From contig CM067306.1 of NCBI GenBank assembly GCA_034231615.1, positions 49,135,281 through 49,199,280 of the forward strand: a stretch of 64,000 nt of DNA. Direction: 5' to 3'. A program made the translations under genes and the position numbers. Source of the DNA: Meghimatium bilineatum (taxonomy: Eukaryota; Mollusca; Gastropoda; Stylommatophora; Philomycidae). Each line of letters begins with the position of its first letter. The stretch's first letter is position 1. Below the pieces are notes generated by a model. The model made no database searches, had not been told where the DNA came from, and was given only the letters and a program-made list of their open reading frames with translations. Of this stretch, positions 1-12,500 are shown in pieces.

Positions 1-280
1 TTCACTTGATATACAATTCATTCACTTGATATACACTTGATTCACTTGATATACAATTCATTCACTTGATATACAATTCATTCACTTGATACACAATTCA
101 TTCACTTGATATACAATTCATTCACTTGATATACAATTCATTCACTTGATATACAATTCATTCACTTGATATACACTTGATTCACTTGATATACAATTCA
201 ATCACTTGATATACAATTCATTCACTTGATATATAATTCATTCACTTGATATACAATTCATTCACTTGATATACCTTTCA
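1..280. repeat. Minisatellite, 20-bp unit
   Basis: About 14 tandem copies of TTCACTTGATATACAATTCA or close variants run from the window edge, in the intron before exon a. The array probably continues to the left. Confidence 0.95.
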
Positions 281-350
281 ATACACTCAACTGACATTCA
301 CATTTTTATTTTTTTTAAATAAATAATGATAACAATATGTCTGTTCCTAG

Positions 351-517
351 TTATGCAAATGGAGACTTGTACGAGGGCTACTTCAAAGATGACTTGAGAT
401 GTGGCCATGGAATGTATCAGTCAGGACATCACAAATCAAGCTATGCCTCAGTGTACATTGGAGAATGGCTGCATAATGTCAGGGAAGGTTATGGAGTTCA
501 TGATGACATTCTCAAAG
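351..517 (+). CDS. ALS2: ALS2 exon a: MORN repeats (residues 1-55)
   Basis: The acceptor is ctgttcctag and the donor AAAG|gtatta. The first base completes a codon begun upstream, and one base carries over to the next exon. It encodes two MORN repeats around DLYEGYFKDDLRCGHGMY and VYIGEWLHNVREGYGV. An ATG at 337 lies in the intron just before the acceptor and is not the gene start. Confidence 0.93.
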
Positions 518-3500
518 GTATTAATCAGTTAAGTCAATATTTCATGTGTTGTCGGCCCAAAAGGGGAACAAAGAATATCTTTTTCCTTGCCATGGATTTT
601 AAATGAAACGACTACGAAGGTTTGGGGGAGGGGGGAGATTTGGCTGTCCCATTCCATAGAGAGTCGTCAAAGTAACTCAGAAACTGTACTGAAATCAGAT
701 GTCATACCAAAAAGCACATACATCACAGCCAAGCTATAAGCTATGGCACAGCCAATTCTGTTCTCTTAGCTATATCCTGCTAATCTACAGTAATTTGAGA
801 ACAAATGCAGAAGAAATTACACCAACAATAATATTCTTGTACAGGACACTGCTGTTCAACAATTACTGAATTTCTAGTTATCTGATATTTTTCATGTATC
901 TAAGTTATAAGGCTAGATCCTTACCATTCTTCAAAACCCTCCCACCGTTCTTCAAAACCCTCCCACCGTTCTTCAAAACCCATGACTAGATAACGTCTTC
1001 ACCACAAAAACATAGTGGAAAATTTACACAAAACATAAATATACTAGGGGACTACATAGAATGGCCATCATGCATGATTGGCTGTTATGAGTTTATTTGC
1101 AATGTCCTATGATAAATGACTTCACTTGATCTCGTGCTATGTTGGTGTTCTGTGTCAATTGTGTCAAGATCTTTGTGTCAATGTTTCAATTTGTTCCCTC
1201 TTATCCGCCAAAGATGGATGTGTTGGGCCATTGGTGCAAATAAAACGACAACACAACGCATTTCCATTCTCTGGACTACATCCAACTGGAAATCTTGTAG
1301 GACCATTGTCCTATTACAAGAGAGATCCAGTGGGAGTTTGAGAATGAATGCTGAAGAAGAAGAAGTTCCCTCTTATATTTGCTCTACATAACACTTGTAT
1401 TTAACCCTTTTTTATAATATCTTATAGCATATTGTACAAGTGTTACTGCAGCCTTCCATTCCTTCAGAATCTGAAAGTGTTCAGGGCATCCATAAAGAAA
1501 AAAACTATGTTCTTCCATTCATTCAGAATCTGAAAGTGTTCATTGCATCCATAAAGAAAAATATGTTCTCAAAATAATTTCACAGGAATCTAGGTAGGCA
1601 GCTTTCCATCTTTCCAGACAATAGTATTATTTTTGTGCTATAAGAAATATAATCTACGATCCATGGTCATGATGACGTACAACCCATATGTTCATGGAGA
1701 CTATGGCGGTGACCAAGGCATTTGAGTGGCTACGCACACAGAAAGTAACGCAGGTCTGCATCTTGAGTGACTCTATGAGTATGATTAAGAAGGTACAAGT
1801 GGGTCTCGTTCGCGAACAGTGGATTGAGGCCTTGAGAAATGCGAGCTTGAAAGCGGTTACATTTATTTTCGTGCCGGGACATGTGGGCATTCGAGGCAAT
1901 GAAAGAGCGGATCAACTGGCATCGTGTGCGATTGTGGCAAAGGGCGATGGGGCAATGGATCGCGCTGACGTTTTGAACTCCTTAAGAGATATAACACGCG
2001 AGAGTGAGACGAATGTGGATGATGATTCCTTTTCAATGGCTAGGATTAAAGATCAGGGATTGAGATGCGGTGTTGCTAGAGGTGAAAATTTTGGAGGGCG
2101 CAGAAGAATGATGGTCAACCAGCATAGGACCGGTACTGTCAGCAGAAGTGTGATGGCGGATACACTCAAGGAGAGATCGGAGCAACTATGGATGTGTCCA
2201 GTTTGCAGTGATGATGATCCGACGACTAACTAACTAACTAACTAACTAACCCATATGTTACGTAGTAGACAGCTTTCCAGATGGTAGTATTATTGTTGTA
2301 CTATAACACATATCATCTACGATCCATGGTCATGATGGATGATCCCAAGACCAATCTGAGCCACAAAGAGTCTTCCAAGTATGTACAAGGAATCACAGGC
2401 CAACTTGCACCATAGTGTGCTGTTTTGTGTCTTCTGAAATGTATAGCCCTTGAAATAACTGCTTTTAGTTTCTCTTTTGTCTGTATATCATTCCTAATCT
2501 TTCTCCTCCATGCACACGAACCATGTCATCCCATGATTCCCTATCAATGCCTGTATCAAGCATATCTTCTTTTATGTACATAAGAATATTATAGGCTCTA
2601 CAGTGGAATCCCTCTATAATGCTTTCTTTTATTACATATTTTCCTCTTTTCAACTCTTTCAACACATAATTATACCCGGGGTTTAGACGTAATTAATTTT
2701 AGGCTAACTTTTTGGACCACAACATGATTCAGGCACAAGCTTCCTAAAGACAAAGTATTAGCTATGGAAAGTCATATAAGGTATCAAAAGAAAGATAATT
2801 GAATGTGAAACACATATACAATCATCATCATCAAGTGCCGTCTCCGCAACGAAGGTTGTCTGCAACGTATCTCCAACATCTCCTGTCTCTTGTCTTGGTG
2901 GTGCACTCTGCTAGACTGTAACCTGTCCATCGTGTGATGTTACTTTCCCACTTGTATCTCTGCCTACCTCTTGCTTGCTTCCCTTTGACTTTACCCTCAA
3001 GTAAGGTCTTCAATAAGGTGTCATGTCTTTTAATGTGCCCAAAGTATTTTATTTGTCTGATCTTTATTTCTCTTAGTAGTTCTTTCTTCATATTAAGTGT
3101 CTTTAGCACCTCTTTATTTGTTTTCTTCTCTTTCCATGATGTTGTCCCTATTCTTCTATATACCCACATCTCAAAGGCATCAATTTTGTCTTCTAATTGT
3201 TTATTTAGTGTCCATGTTTCTGAGCCATACATTATTATGGAATAGATGTAGCATTTTATAATTCTCATTTTTAACTTGTTTGTAATTTGTTTAGATATTA
3301 ATAATTTCCTCATGTCATTGAAGGTACTTTTAGCCATTCCTATTCTCCTTTTACAATATAAATATATATATACAATATAAAATTATATATATACAATATA
3401 AAAATATAAGAATTGTAAGAACAATAATACTTGTCATTTACAAACTAAACAAGGACAATTTGGAGGGTATATATGGAGTCCCATTATAACGGGTGTATGT

Positions 3501-6500
3501 CCTTAAAGGGTGCCTGCTCTGTCCCGTTATAACGGACTTACGTATGAATTGAGTTAACAGCACTTTTCATAATCCTCAATTATATTTATTCATTATTGTT
3601 TATACTGTACATAGCAAACTTCTGTTATTGCATACATGTTTTATATAGCAAACTTCTGAGTACATGGCATACTTCTGTTATTGCATACATGTTTTATATA
3701 GCAAACTTCTGTTATTGCATACATGTTTTATATAGCAAACTTCTGAGTACATGGCATACTTCTGTTATTGCATACATGTTTTATATAGCAAACTTCTGTT
3801 ATTACATACATGTTTTATATAGCAAACTTCTGTTATTACATACATGTTTTATATAGCAAACTTCTGTTATTACATACATGTTTTATATAGCAAACTTCTG
3901 TTATTACATACATGTTTTATATAGCAAACTTCTGAGTACATGGCATACTTCTGTTATTACATACATGTTTTATATAGCAAACTTCTGTTATTACATACAT
4001 GTTTTATATAGCAAACTTCTGTTATTACATACATGTTTTATATAGCAAACTTCTGTTATTACATACATGTTTTATATAACAAACTTCTGTTATTACATAC
4101 ATATTTTATATAGCAAACTTCTGAGTACATAACAAACTTCTGTTATTACATACATGTTTTATATAGCAAACTTCTGTTATTTCATACATGTTTTATATAG
4201 CAAACTTCTGAGTACATAACAAACTTCTGTTATTGCATACGTTTTATATAGCAAACTTCTGTTATTACATACATGTTTTGTTGGCCCTGATAATGTTGTT
4301 ATAATGGGATTTAATTGTACTAATAATTACAGAGAATAATGATTTATAAAATGATAACTATAGGAGGTTATTAATTTCTTCATGATCTTGCAGGTGAGAA
4401 GTACATGGGTATGTGGGTAGAAGATCACCACCATGGAAGCGGTGTTCTCGTCACCCTTGATGGTATGTACTTTGAAGGAAACTTTGTCCAGAGTAAACTT
4501 ATGGTAAGTTTCACTCTATTGATGTACTAGTTTGTATACCCAACAACAAACTGTAAGTTGTTTTCTTATAATGTAACCTATTCAACTATATATTTAATGT
4601 AACATATTCAACTATATTTTTAATGTAACCTATTCAACTATATATATATAATATAACCTATTCAACTATATATTTAATGTAACCTATTCAACTATTTTTT
4701 TAATGTAACCTATTCAACTATATATTCAATGTAGCCTATTCAACTATATATTAAATGTAACCTATTCAACTATATATATATAATATAACCTATTCAACTA
4801 TATCTTTAATGGAAGAAACTTACTGTAAGCTTCACTTTAGTAATGTGTTAGTTCAGGGTTTCTCAAAGTGGATAAAAATCTACCCCTCTGGGCAGTGAGA
4901 TACTTCAGCAGGCGATACACAGTCATGGGAGCTATATAGGGTGGGGGGGGCATTGCAGGGTCATGGGGGCAATTTATAGTCAGGATGCGATCATGGGGGA
5001 ATGAAAGGGGTCTATGTGCAGTCTGGGGACAAAGAGCTTTAAGAAAATTAAAAAATTTCCCAAAATATATTGAAAGTACTTGCTCCTTTTTTTTATGTAC
5101 AGTAAGATTCAAGGAAGAATTCTTTTGATATTAGTTGAACTCTATCTAAAACATGTCCCAACTTTAATTGTTGAAACCATGTAAAAGCTTCAGCTTAAAA
5201 TGGTAATTACATAAAACACACAATCGTTCAACTTTACAATGAGCGCACAGACTATAGGGCATGGGTATGAACAAATATAAATAACAGTATACAAGACAGT
5301 TTCAACCTTAATATCTTTCACAAGAAAAATTATATTTGAGTGTATATTTTTTCGTAAGTTTGTCAGCCTGATATGTGTTTTTGTAGGTCATACTGTATGT
5401 ATAATTTTTAATAACATGTACTAGCTTATGTGTTATCTTCTTTCATTCTCTTGTTTGTTTTGATCCCTAGAATTATGAGCAATAAAATTCTTATATCATT
5501 TTGTGAAAATGGGGAAGTTTTCTCGAGAGCTTTATTTCATACCCAGATAACTAACTCTCACCTGTACCCAGATGACTCTCACCTGTACCCAAATGACTAA
5601 CTCTCACCTGTACCCAGATGGCTAACTCTCACCTGTACCCAAATGACTAACTCTCACCTGTACCCAGATGGCTAACTCTCACCTGTACGCAGATGACTAA
5701 CTCACCTGTGCCCAGATGACTAACTCTCACCTGTGCCCAGCTGACTAACTCTCACCTGTACCCAGATGACTAACTCTCACCTGTACCCAGGTGACTAACT
5801 CTCAGTGGTATGCAAAGCTTTGAGAAGACAACACCTACTCAGAGGGATTTAATTTGTTCACTTGAAATATGTCTTTCTATTTTATTTCTTGAATTAACTT
5901 TGCTCTCTCTTGTAGAGACATAGGAAGAGGTCATAGGAAGAGGTCCATAGAGCTTAGATTCTATTGTTGTGTCTGGGCCAGTATGGTTGTCTCAGCCTCT
6001 CATATGCTGGTCATATGTCCAGCAGTATGTGGTGCATGTACACATGGCTGCGCTAGCAATCTTGAATTTTGTGTACATGTAACTATGCAGTTTGTAGCTT
6101 GTGTGATTTTTGGTCTTCTATTTCGAATAGGTGGCGTAACTATAGAGTTTGTTGCGTTTGTAACTTTTTATCTTCTATTTCAAGTAGGTGGCTTAACTGT
6201 TACTGTAACTATAGAGTTTGTTGCTTTTGTAACTTTTTATCTTCTATTTCGAGTAGGTGGCTTAACCATTACCATCATAAATTTCTGTCTGTAAAAGTTT
6301 AACTTTTAAACCACATTTTTCCGCCGAAGACGGATGTGCCGGGCCATTGGCGCAAATAAAACGGCAGCACAACGCATTTCCATTCTCTGGACTACATCCT
6401 GCTAGAAATCTAGTAGGACAATGGTCTTGCTACAAAGGAGATCCAGCAGGAGTTTGAGAATGAAAGAAGAAGAAGAAACCACATTTGCTAACCTTATCAC

Positions 6501-9500
6501 TGTTTTTATATTTGAACGGCATTTGATCATATACTTCCCAAGGTTCATCATCATTAAATGCTGTCTTCGCAATGAAGGTTGGCTGCAATGAAGGTTGGCT
6601 GCAATGAAGGTTGGCTGCAATGAAGCATAATTAAATTATGTTGTTAATTCATAAGTTAATTATCTCAAGAATAATTAACTTATTTTGTGAATTTTAATAT
6701 TGCTTTAAATTTGTGTTTTTGGATTATATTTTTGATATTTGGTTTTGAATTTTTACATTTGATGTTTCAGGGGTTTGGTGTGATGATTTCTGATGACAAC
6801 ACTCTGTACGAGGGGGACTTTGTGGATATAACACATTTATCAGGAAAGGTAACCAAAGTTCCTAACACTATTTTTTGTGCTTTTCAAGATACCCATCGCA
6901 GAACATGGAGTTGCCCATATGGTGTTAGTGGGTATCTGTGGCTAAGTCAAAAGTGATGCAAGACAGCAGCAAGATGTCAAGCATTCATGACCATCATTAG
7001 CTTTGAGCTTATTGACCAGCATGTAAGTACGAGAACCAGTTTTCTCATACAGCTGGCCTACTGTACAGGTGATATGGTGATAGATATCTACAGATCAACC
7101 TATCTATCTATACATTGTGGTCCTTGTTTGCCGTGAGGTGTCAGGGATAGAAGAGTTATCTGGAGATGGCCTTCTTGTGTGCTGTTTGTAAGCTTGTTCC
7201 TGTGGCTTCTTTGATTCCTGTGGTCCATCTTTTACATGGTCTGCTTCTAGCTTTATAGATGTGGTGTCTTTATGTCATGGCCATCTGTGACATGCTATCT
7301 GTTGGTAGTCTGGAAGTGTGTGAAAACCACTTGATCTGTTGTTTTTTTATGTGTTCCAATACTGGTATTGTTTTGGTTATTTGTCTGATGTTATCGTTTC
7401 TAATTCCATTTGTTAATGACACTCTGAGTATTCTTCGTAGACAGTCATTTCTACGTAGACATGCCAATAGTGACAGCAGAAATGATATGTCTATGAAGAA
7501 TACTCAGAATGTCATTTCTGCTGTCACTAATTTTCTTTTGTCATGTTCTGTCATTGTCCAGGTTGTCTCCCATTGTCTCCCACCATTCAGTGGAGGTGGT
7601 ATAAACTCTGAATGTATAAGTTACCAATACTGAAAACTGATGTGTTGGACCTGTGACACAAATAAAATAGCAACACAACACATTTTCATTCTCTGGACTA
7701 CATCCTGCTGAATTTCTAGTAGGACCACTGTCCTGCTATAAGTGAGATCAAGTTGGAATTTAGGAGCGAAGGGGGAAAAAAAGAGGGGATTCAAGTGTAT
7801 ATTGAAAGATTCTGTGTGTTCTGTCATAAATTATGTCATTATTCAATAAAAAATGTATACCACCACAATAATTTAATATGAAAGTCTCTATCCTTTAAGA
7901 CATTTGTTTTTTGTTGTTTGTCCATCATGTGATAATGATCATTTGTTACATCCACTTTTGAAATTCACTTAGAGTTATGTCCTTGACTATGAGTTTGTAG
8001 ATCAATAATAAGTCATATTCTGGCTGCAAATGTCCTTGAACAGTTCTGGCATGTGATGACCACTGTAGATTGATTTTTGGTCTACCCATGATTTTCTGAC
8101 TACTCTCTGCTGTTGAGCTGCTGCACTTCTCCTCTTCTTACCAATTTTTACTGTAGAGTGTCATGGGATACCTTTAAGATATAGCACTTACTGGCGACCC
8201 ATGTAACCCATATAAAAAATCTTGAACCAAATACTTAACTAATACATCCATAAATCAGTAAATACATAATGATCAGCAAATACGAAGTATTCATTCTATC
8301 ACTACATGGAATCAATGAAAGAGTTACACCCCTATAAATGGGTAAGTCCATGTTCTGTTGTCGCTATTCTAAAAAAGCACTCTATTTACATTACCCGGTA
8401 GATGTTCTCTTGTTTTTCATTCATTTAATTTATCTACACTCAATTTGTTTCATATGTTTGTCGATGGCATACTCAACTTATATATCAAGTGACATATTCT
8501 TTCCAGAATGTTATCTTCATCGTGGATACTCTGAACGCCTCTCTATCCCAGGCAAGCAGGCCTGCATTGACCAGAGACATGTCCATACATTCTTCGATGT
8601 TACTTGTCAATCATCTTCTTTCTCTGTCTCATCTTCTCTCGTCTGGCACTCTGCCCTCCAGAATCAGCCTTTTGATACCATCATACTCTACTTAAGACAT
8701 AGCACTCAACCCAGAATTCGTTTTCGCTGTAGTGATTTTCTAGGCAGTATAAATAAATTCAGTTGGTTGCCATTGCTTTCTGAATTTTCTTTAATTCATG
8801 TGTTTGCAGGGGTCTAAAAGAAGGATAATTGACAGTAACACTATCACGTGCCATACATGTCATAAAAGAGACGAGGTTAGATGTGAAGAATTAGTTATAT
8901 CATTGTAGGAGATCTGCTGGGATAAAGCTTGTTGAAGACTTAATGCTTGGATACTACTGGGAGGGAATAAACTCCCTAAAGGTTGCAAACTCATAACTCC
9001 CTCAAGAGTGACAAAATTATACTTCGTCAAGAGGCAAACTATTACTCCCTTCTTCTTCTGCATCCAGCATGTGGTCATGCTATACCGTCAGACCTGTCGT
9101 CAAGACGAAGTCCACTGTCTTCTCCAGGTCAGAGCGGCTGTCCCATAGCTTTTGCCTCAAGTCTGTATCCTCTGGGCAGGTCTGCTGTCTCTGCTCTTTG
9201 TATGTTGGGCAGTCCTGAAGTATGTGTTCTGGAGTCTGGGTTCCGGATCCACATGGACATTCATCTGTGTATGAAATCCTTAATCGATAAAGGTGACCCA
9301 ACAATCTGCAGTGGCCTGTTCTAAGGCGAAATATTGTGGTCTGTTGATATCTTTGGAGGAGATGTATTGCATCATGTTCGTATTCCCCTTCCATTTCTTT
9401 CTTCCACTTTGCTGTGTATATTACTCCCTAAAATGGCAAACTATTACTCCCTAAAGAGTGACAAACTTATACTCCCTCAAGTGGCAAACTATTACTCCCT

Positions 9501-12500
9501 CAAGAGTGACAAACTTATACTCCCTCAAAAGTTGCAAATTTATACTCCCTTAATATTGGCAACTTTATACTCCTTCAATAGTGACAAACTTATACTCCGT
9601 CTAGTGTGGTAAACTATTACTTCCTCAAGAGTTACAAACTTTTACACCCTAAAGAGGTGCAGATTATTACTAACTCAAGAGTGGCGAATTATTACTCACT
9701 CAAGAGTGACAAAACTCTTACTTGTTCTGGGTACAATCTTCACCATCTTGATTTGATTAATATTTGTTCATTTGTTATTTTCCTAAGCTGATCAAAATGT
9801 GTTTTTTTTTTATTTCAATGACTCAACACTCTCTCTGTTTACCTGACAGGGAACTCTCACTTTATCAACTGGAGACAAGCTGGATGGTTCATTCAATGGT
9901 ACCCTTAATGAAGGGTTAAAGGTCAATGGTACATTCATTAAATCAACAAGTTCACCAGACATTGATCAAAGGTCACATCCTGCTGGGGTTAAGTCAAAGT
10001 AAGTCTTAAGCATTTGGGGACATTTTTAAACGATATGGAGATTTTGTTAGAGGATGTAAGGAAGGAATAGGAAAAGTGTATGAAGGCATAAAAAAAGCAT
10101 ATGATAAGGATTTATACTTGTAATTTATGTATAAATTAAAAAATACTATAGAGCAAATTTTTTATAGGAAAAATCTTTGTATAGTCTGTGGTGTTGGTGA
10201 TCATTTGTGTCCACAGTTTATAGTCTGTGGTGTTGGTGATCATGTGTGTGTTCACAGTTTATAGTCTGTGTTGTTGGTGATCGTGTGTGTCCACAGTTTA
10301 TAGTCTGTGTTGTTGGTGATCGTGTGTGTTCACAGTTTATAGTCTGTGGTGTTGGTGATCATGTGTGTCCACAGTTTATAGTCTGTGTTGTTGGTGATCA
10401 TGTGTGTCCACAGTTTATAGTCTGCGTTGTTGGTGATCGTGTGTGTCCACAGTTTATAGTCTGTGTTGTTGGTGATCGTGTGTGTCCACAGTTTATAGTC
10501 TGTGTTGTTGGTGATCGTGTGTGTTCACAGTTTATAGTCTGTGTTGTTGGTGATCGTGTGTGTCCACAGTTTATAGTCTGTGTTGTTGGTGATCGTGTGT
10601 GTCCACAGTTTATAGTCTGTGTTGTTGGTGATCATTTTTGTCCACAGTTTTCTGTCTATGGTGTTGGTGATTATGTCTGTCCACAGTTTATAGTCTGTTG
10701 TTGGTGATCATTTATGTCCACAGTTTTCTGTCTGTGAGTTATGACTGCAGATTATCATCAGCACACTACACACATGTCTATAGGTCTCTGTCTCAATAAA
10801 TTCATTACAGTGCAGCGGCAGACAATTCCAGTTTTATGCTATTATGTTTCTCTTTACAGGCTGTTCTGATCTTTATAATAATTTTGTGCATTTTTTATAG
10901 CAACTATGGTTCACACTTTTGAAATTCTTCTGAGCAGACGTATTAGTATATCCATTCAGCATATTAGCGATGTCAGATCGATCCATTTATTTACCTATTG
11001 ACACTTTGGCCATGCTTGTCAGTGTATTGATACTGTCATTACCTTCAACATCAGCATGTTTTCTGTTTTGTCTGCTGTCAATCATTTCATCCTATAGTCC
11101 ATGTCATGTGGCATTTGTTCTTCCATGTTCTTCCATGTCACAATGCCATGCTAAGCTGTTCAGCATCTTCACTTTTGGTCTTCCTCTACCATTTTTGTTT
11201 TTCAACTTACCTGTTGTCACGATATGTTCCATCTGTTCTCTTAATGTGTCAAAAAAATGTGGACTGTCCTTTTCTGATGCTAGTAAGCAGCATTATTTTT
11301 TAATTAACTTCTTTCAAGATATATTTATTATGGTTTTTTTTATCTGTCCGTGGTGTTCACGGGGACAATATGAAAACTGACAGCGTAAGAAAATAATCTG
11401 AATCGTGTCATGGCAGTGAGTCAACAATGATTGTGATAAAAAGATACTGGAAATAGAGAGATGTGGGGCTCTATGATTGTCTAGACCAGCTGTCATGGCA
11501 TCTTAGTATGGTTCTTCTCATCATTCTTCTAGAAAACCACCTCTGCTGAGTCTGTATTACCATTGTATATTTGAGATATGTGATTTTTTGTGTCATTGCT
11601 GGGTTTGGAGACTTCTAGTTAAATTTTTTGTTCTGCTCGAATGATTCTTTGCCAAAAATTAAACAATATAGTAATGTAGACAAAATAGTTGAAGTTGATT
11701 AGTAACTGTTAGGTATGAACCAAACATACTGTTAGATATGAACCAAATATACTGTTAGATATGAACCAAATATACTGTTAGATATGAACCAAATATACTG
11801 TTAGATATGAACCAAATATACTGTTAGATATGAACCAAATATACTGTTAGATATGAACCAAATATACTGTTAGATAGGAACCAAATATACTGTTAGATAT
11901 GAACCAAATATACTGTTAAATATGAACCAAATATACTGCTGGATATGAACCAAACATACTGCTGGATATGAACCAAACATACTGTTAGATATGAACCAAA
12001 CATGCTGTTAGATATGAACCAAATATATTGTTGGATATGAACCAAATATATTGTTGGATATGAACCAAACATGCTGTTAGATATGAACCAAATATATTGT
12101 TGGATATGAACCAAATATATTGTTGGATATGAACCAACTATATTGTTGTATGTGAACCAAGTATACTGTTGTATATGAATCAAATATACTGTTGGATATA
12201 AGTCCAGATTAATTGGTCACTGCAGCTTCTACACTCTATCCATGGTAACTGAAGAAAAAATACACCTTACAGTTCCTACCTGGGCTAACTCTTTAATTAC
12301 ATTCAAATTATCAGTATGTCTATTGAAATACCACTAACCACATTGGTTATTCTGACAAGTCTGTCTTCTCTTATATTTCTCCTAACACCCACGTATTCAG
12401 GTACAAAAATTAAGATAACTCTCTTCAGCACAGACTTCATTAACAATTCCAACCACTGGCAGTGGAGTTAAAGGTAGGTCCCGTGGCAGCAATCTGCCAT

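Noticed and set aside
337-606. 89-codon frame starting at ATG 337 as a stand-alone MORN protein
   Set aside because: The ATG lies before a good acceptor (350) and the frame runs past a donor (518) into intron; it is an internal ALS2 exon.
3612-4275. CRISPR-like regular repeats (also at 28736 and 43305)
   Set aside because: Units abut directly with no unique spacers, and the DNA is eukaryotic.
5983-6294. 103-codon hydrophobic frame
   Set aside because: Covers a two-copy tandem duplication in an intron; the apparent membrane protein is low-complexity.
8338-8817. 159-codon frame
   Set aside because: Overlaps a SINE body, has no family resemblance, and is antisense to repeat sequence.
10246-10707. 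153-codon frame of VCPQFIVCVVGDR repeats
   Set aside because: A 39-bp intronic minisatellite is in frame by arithmetic; no homology and no splice context.
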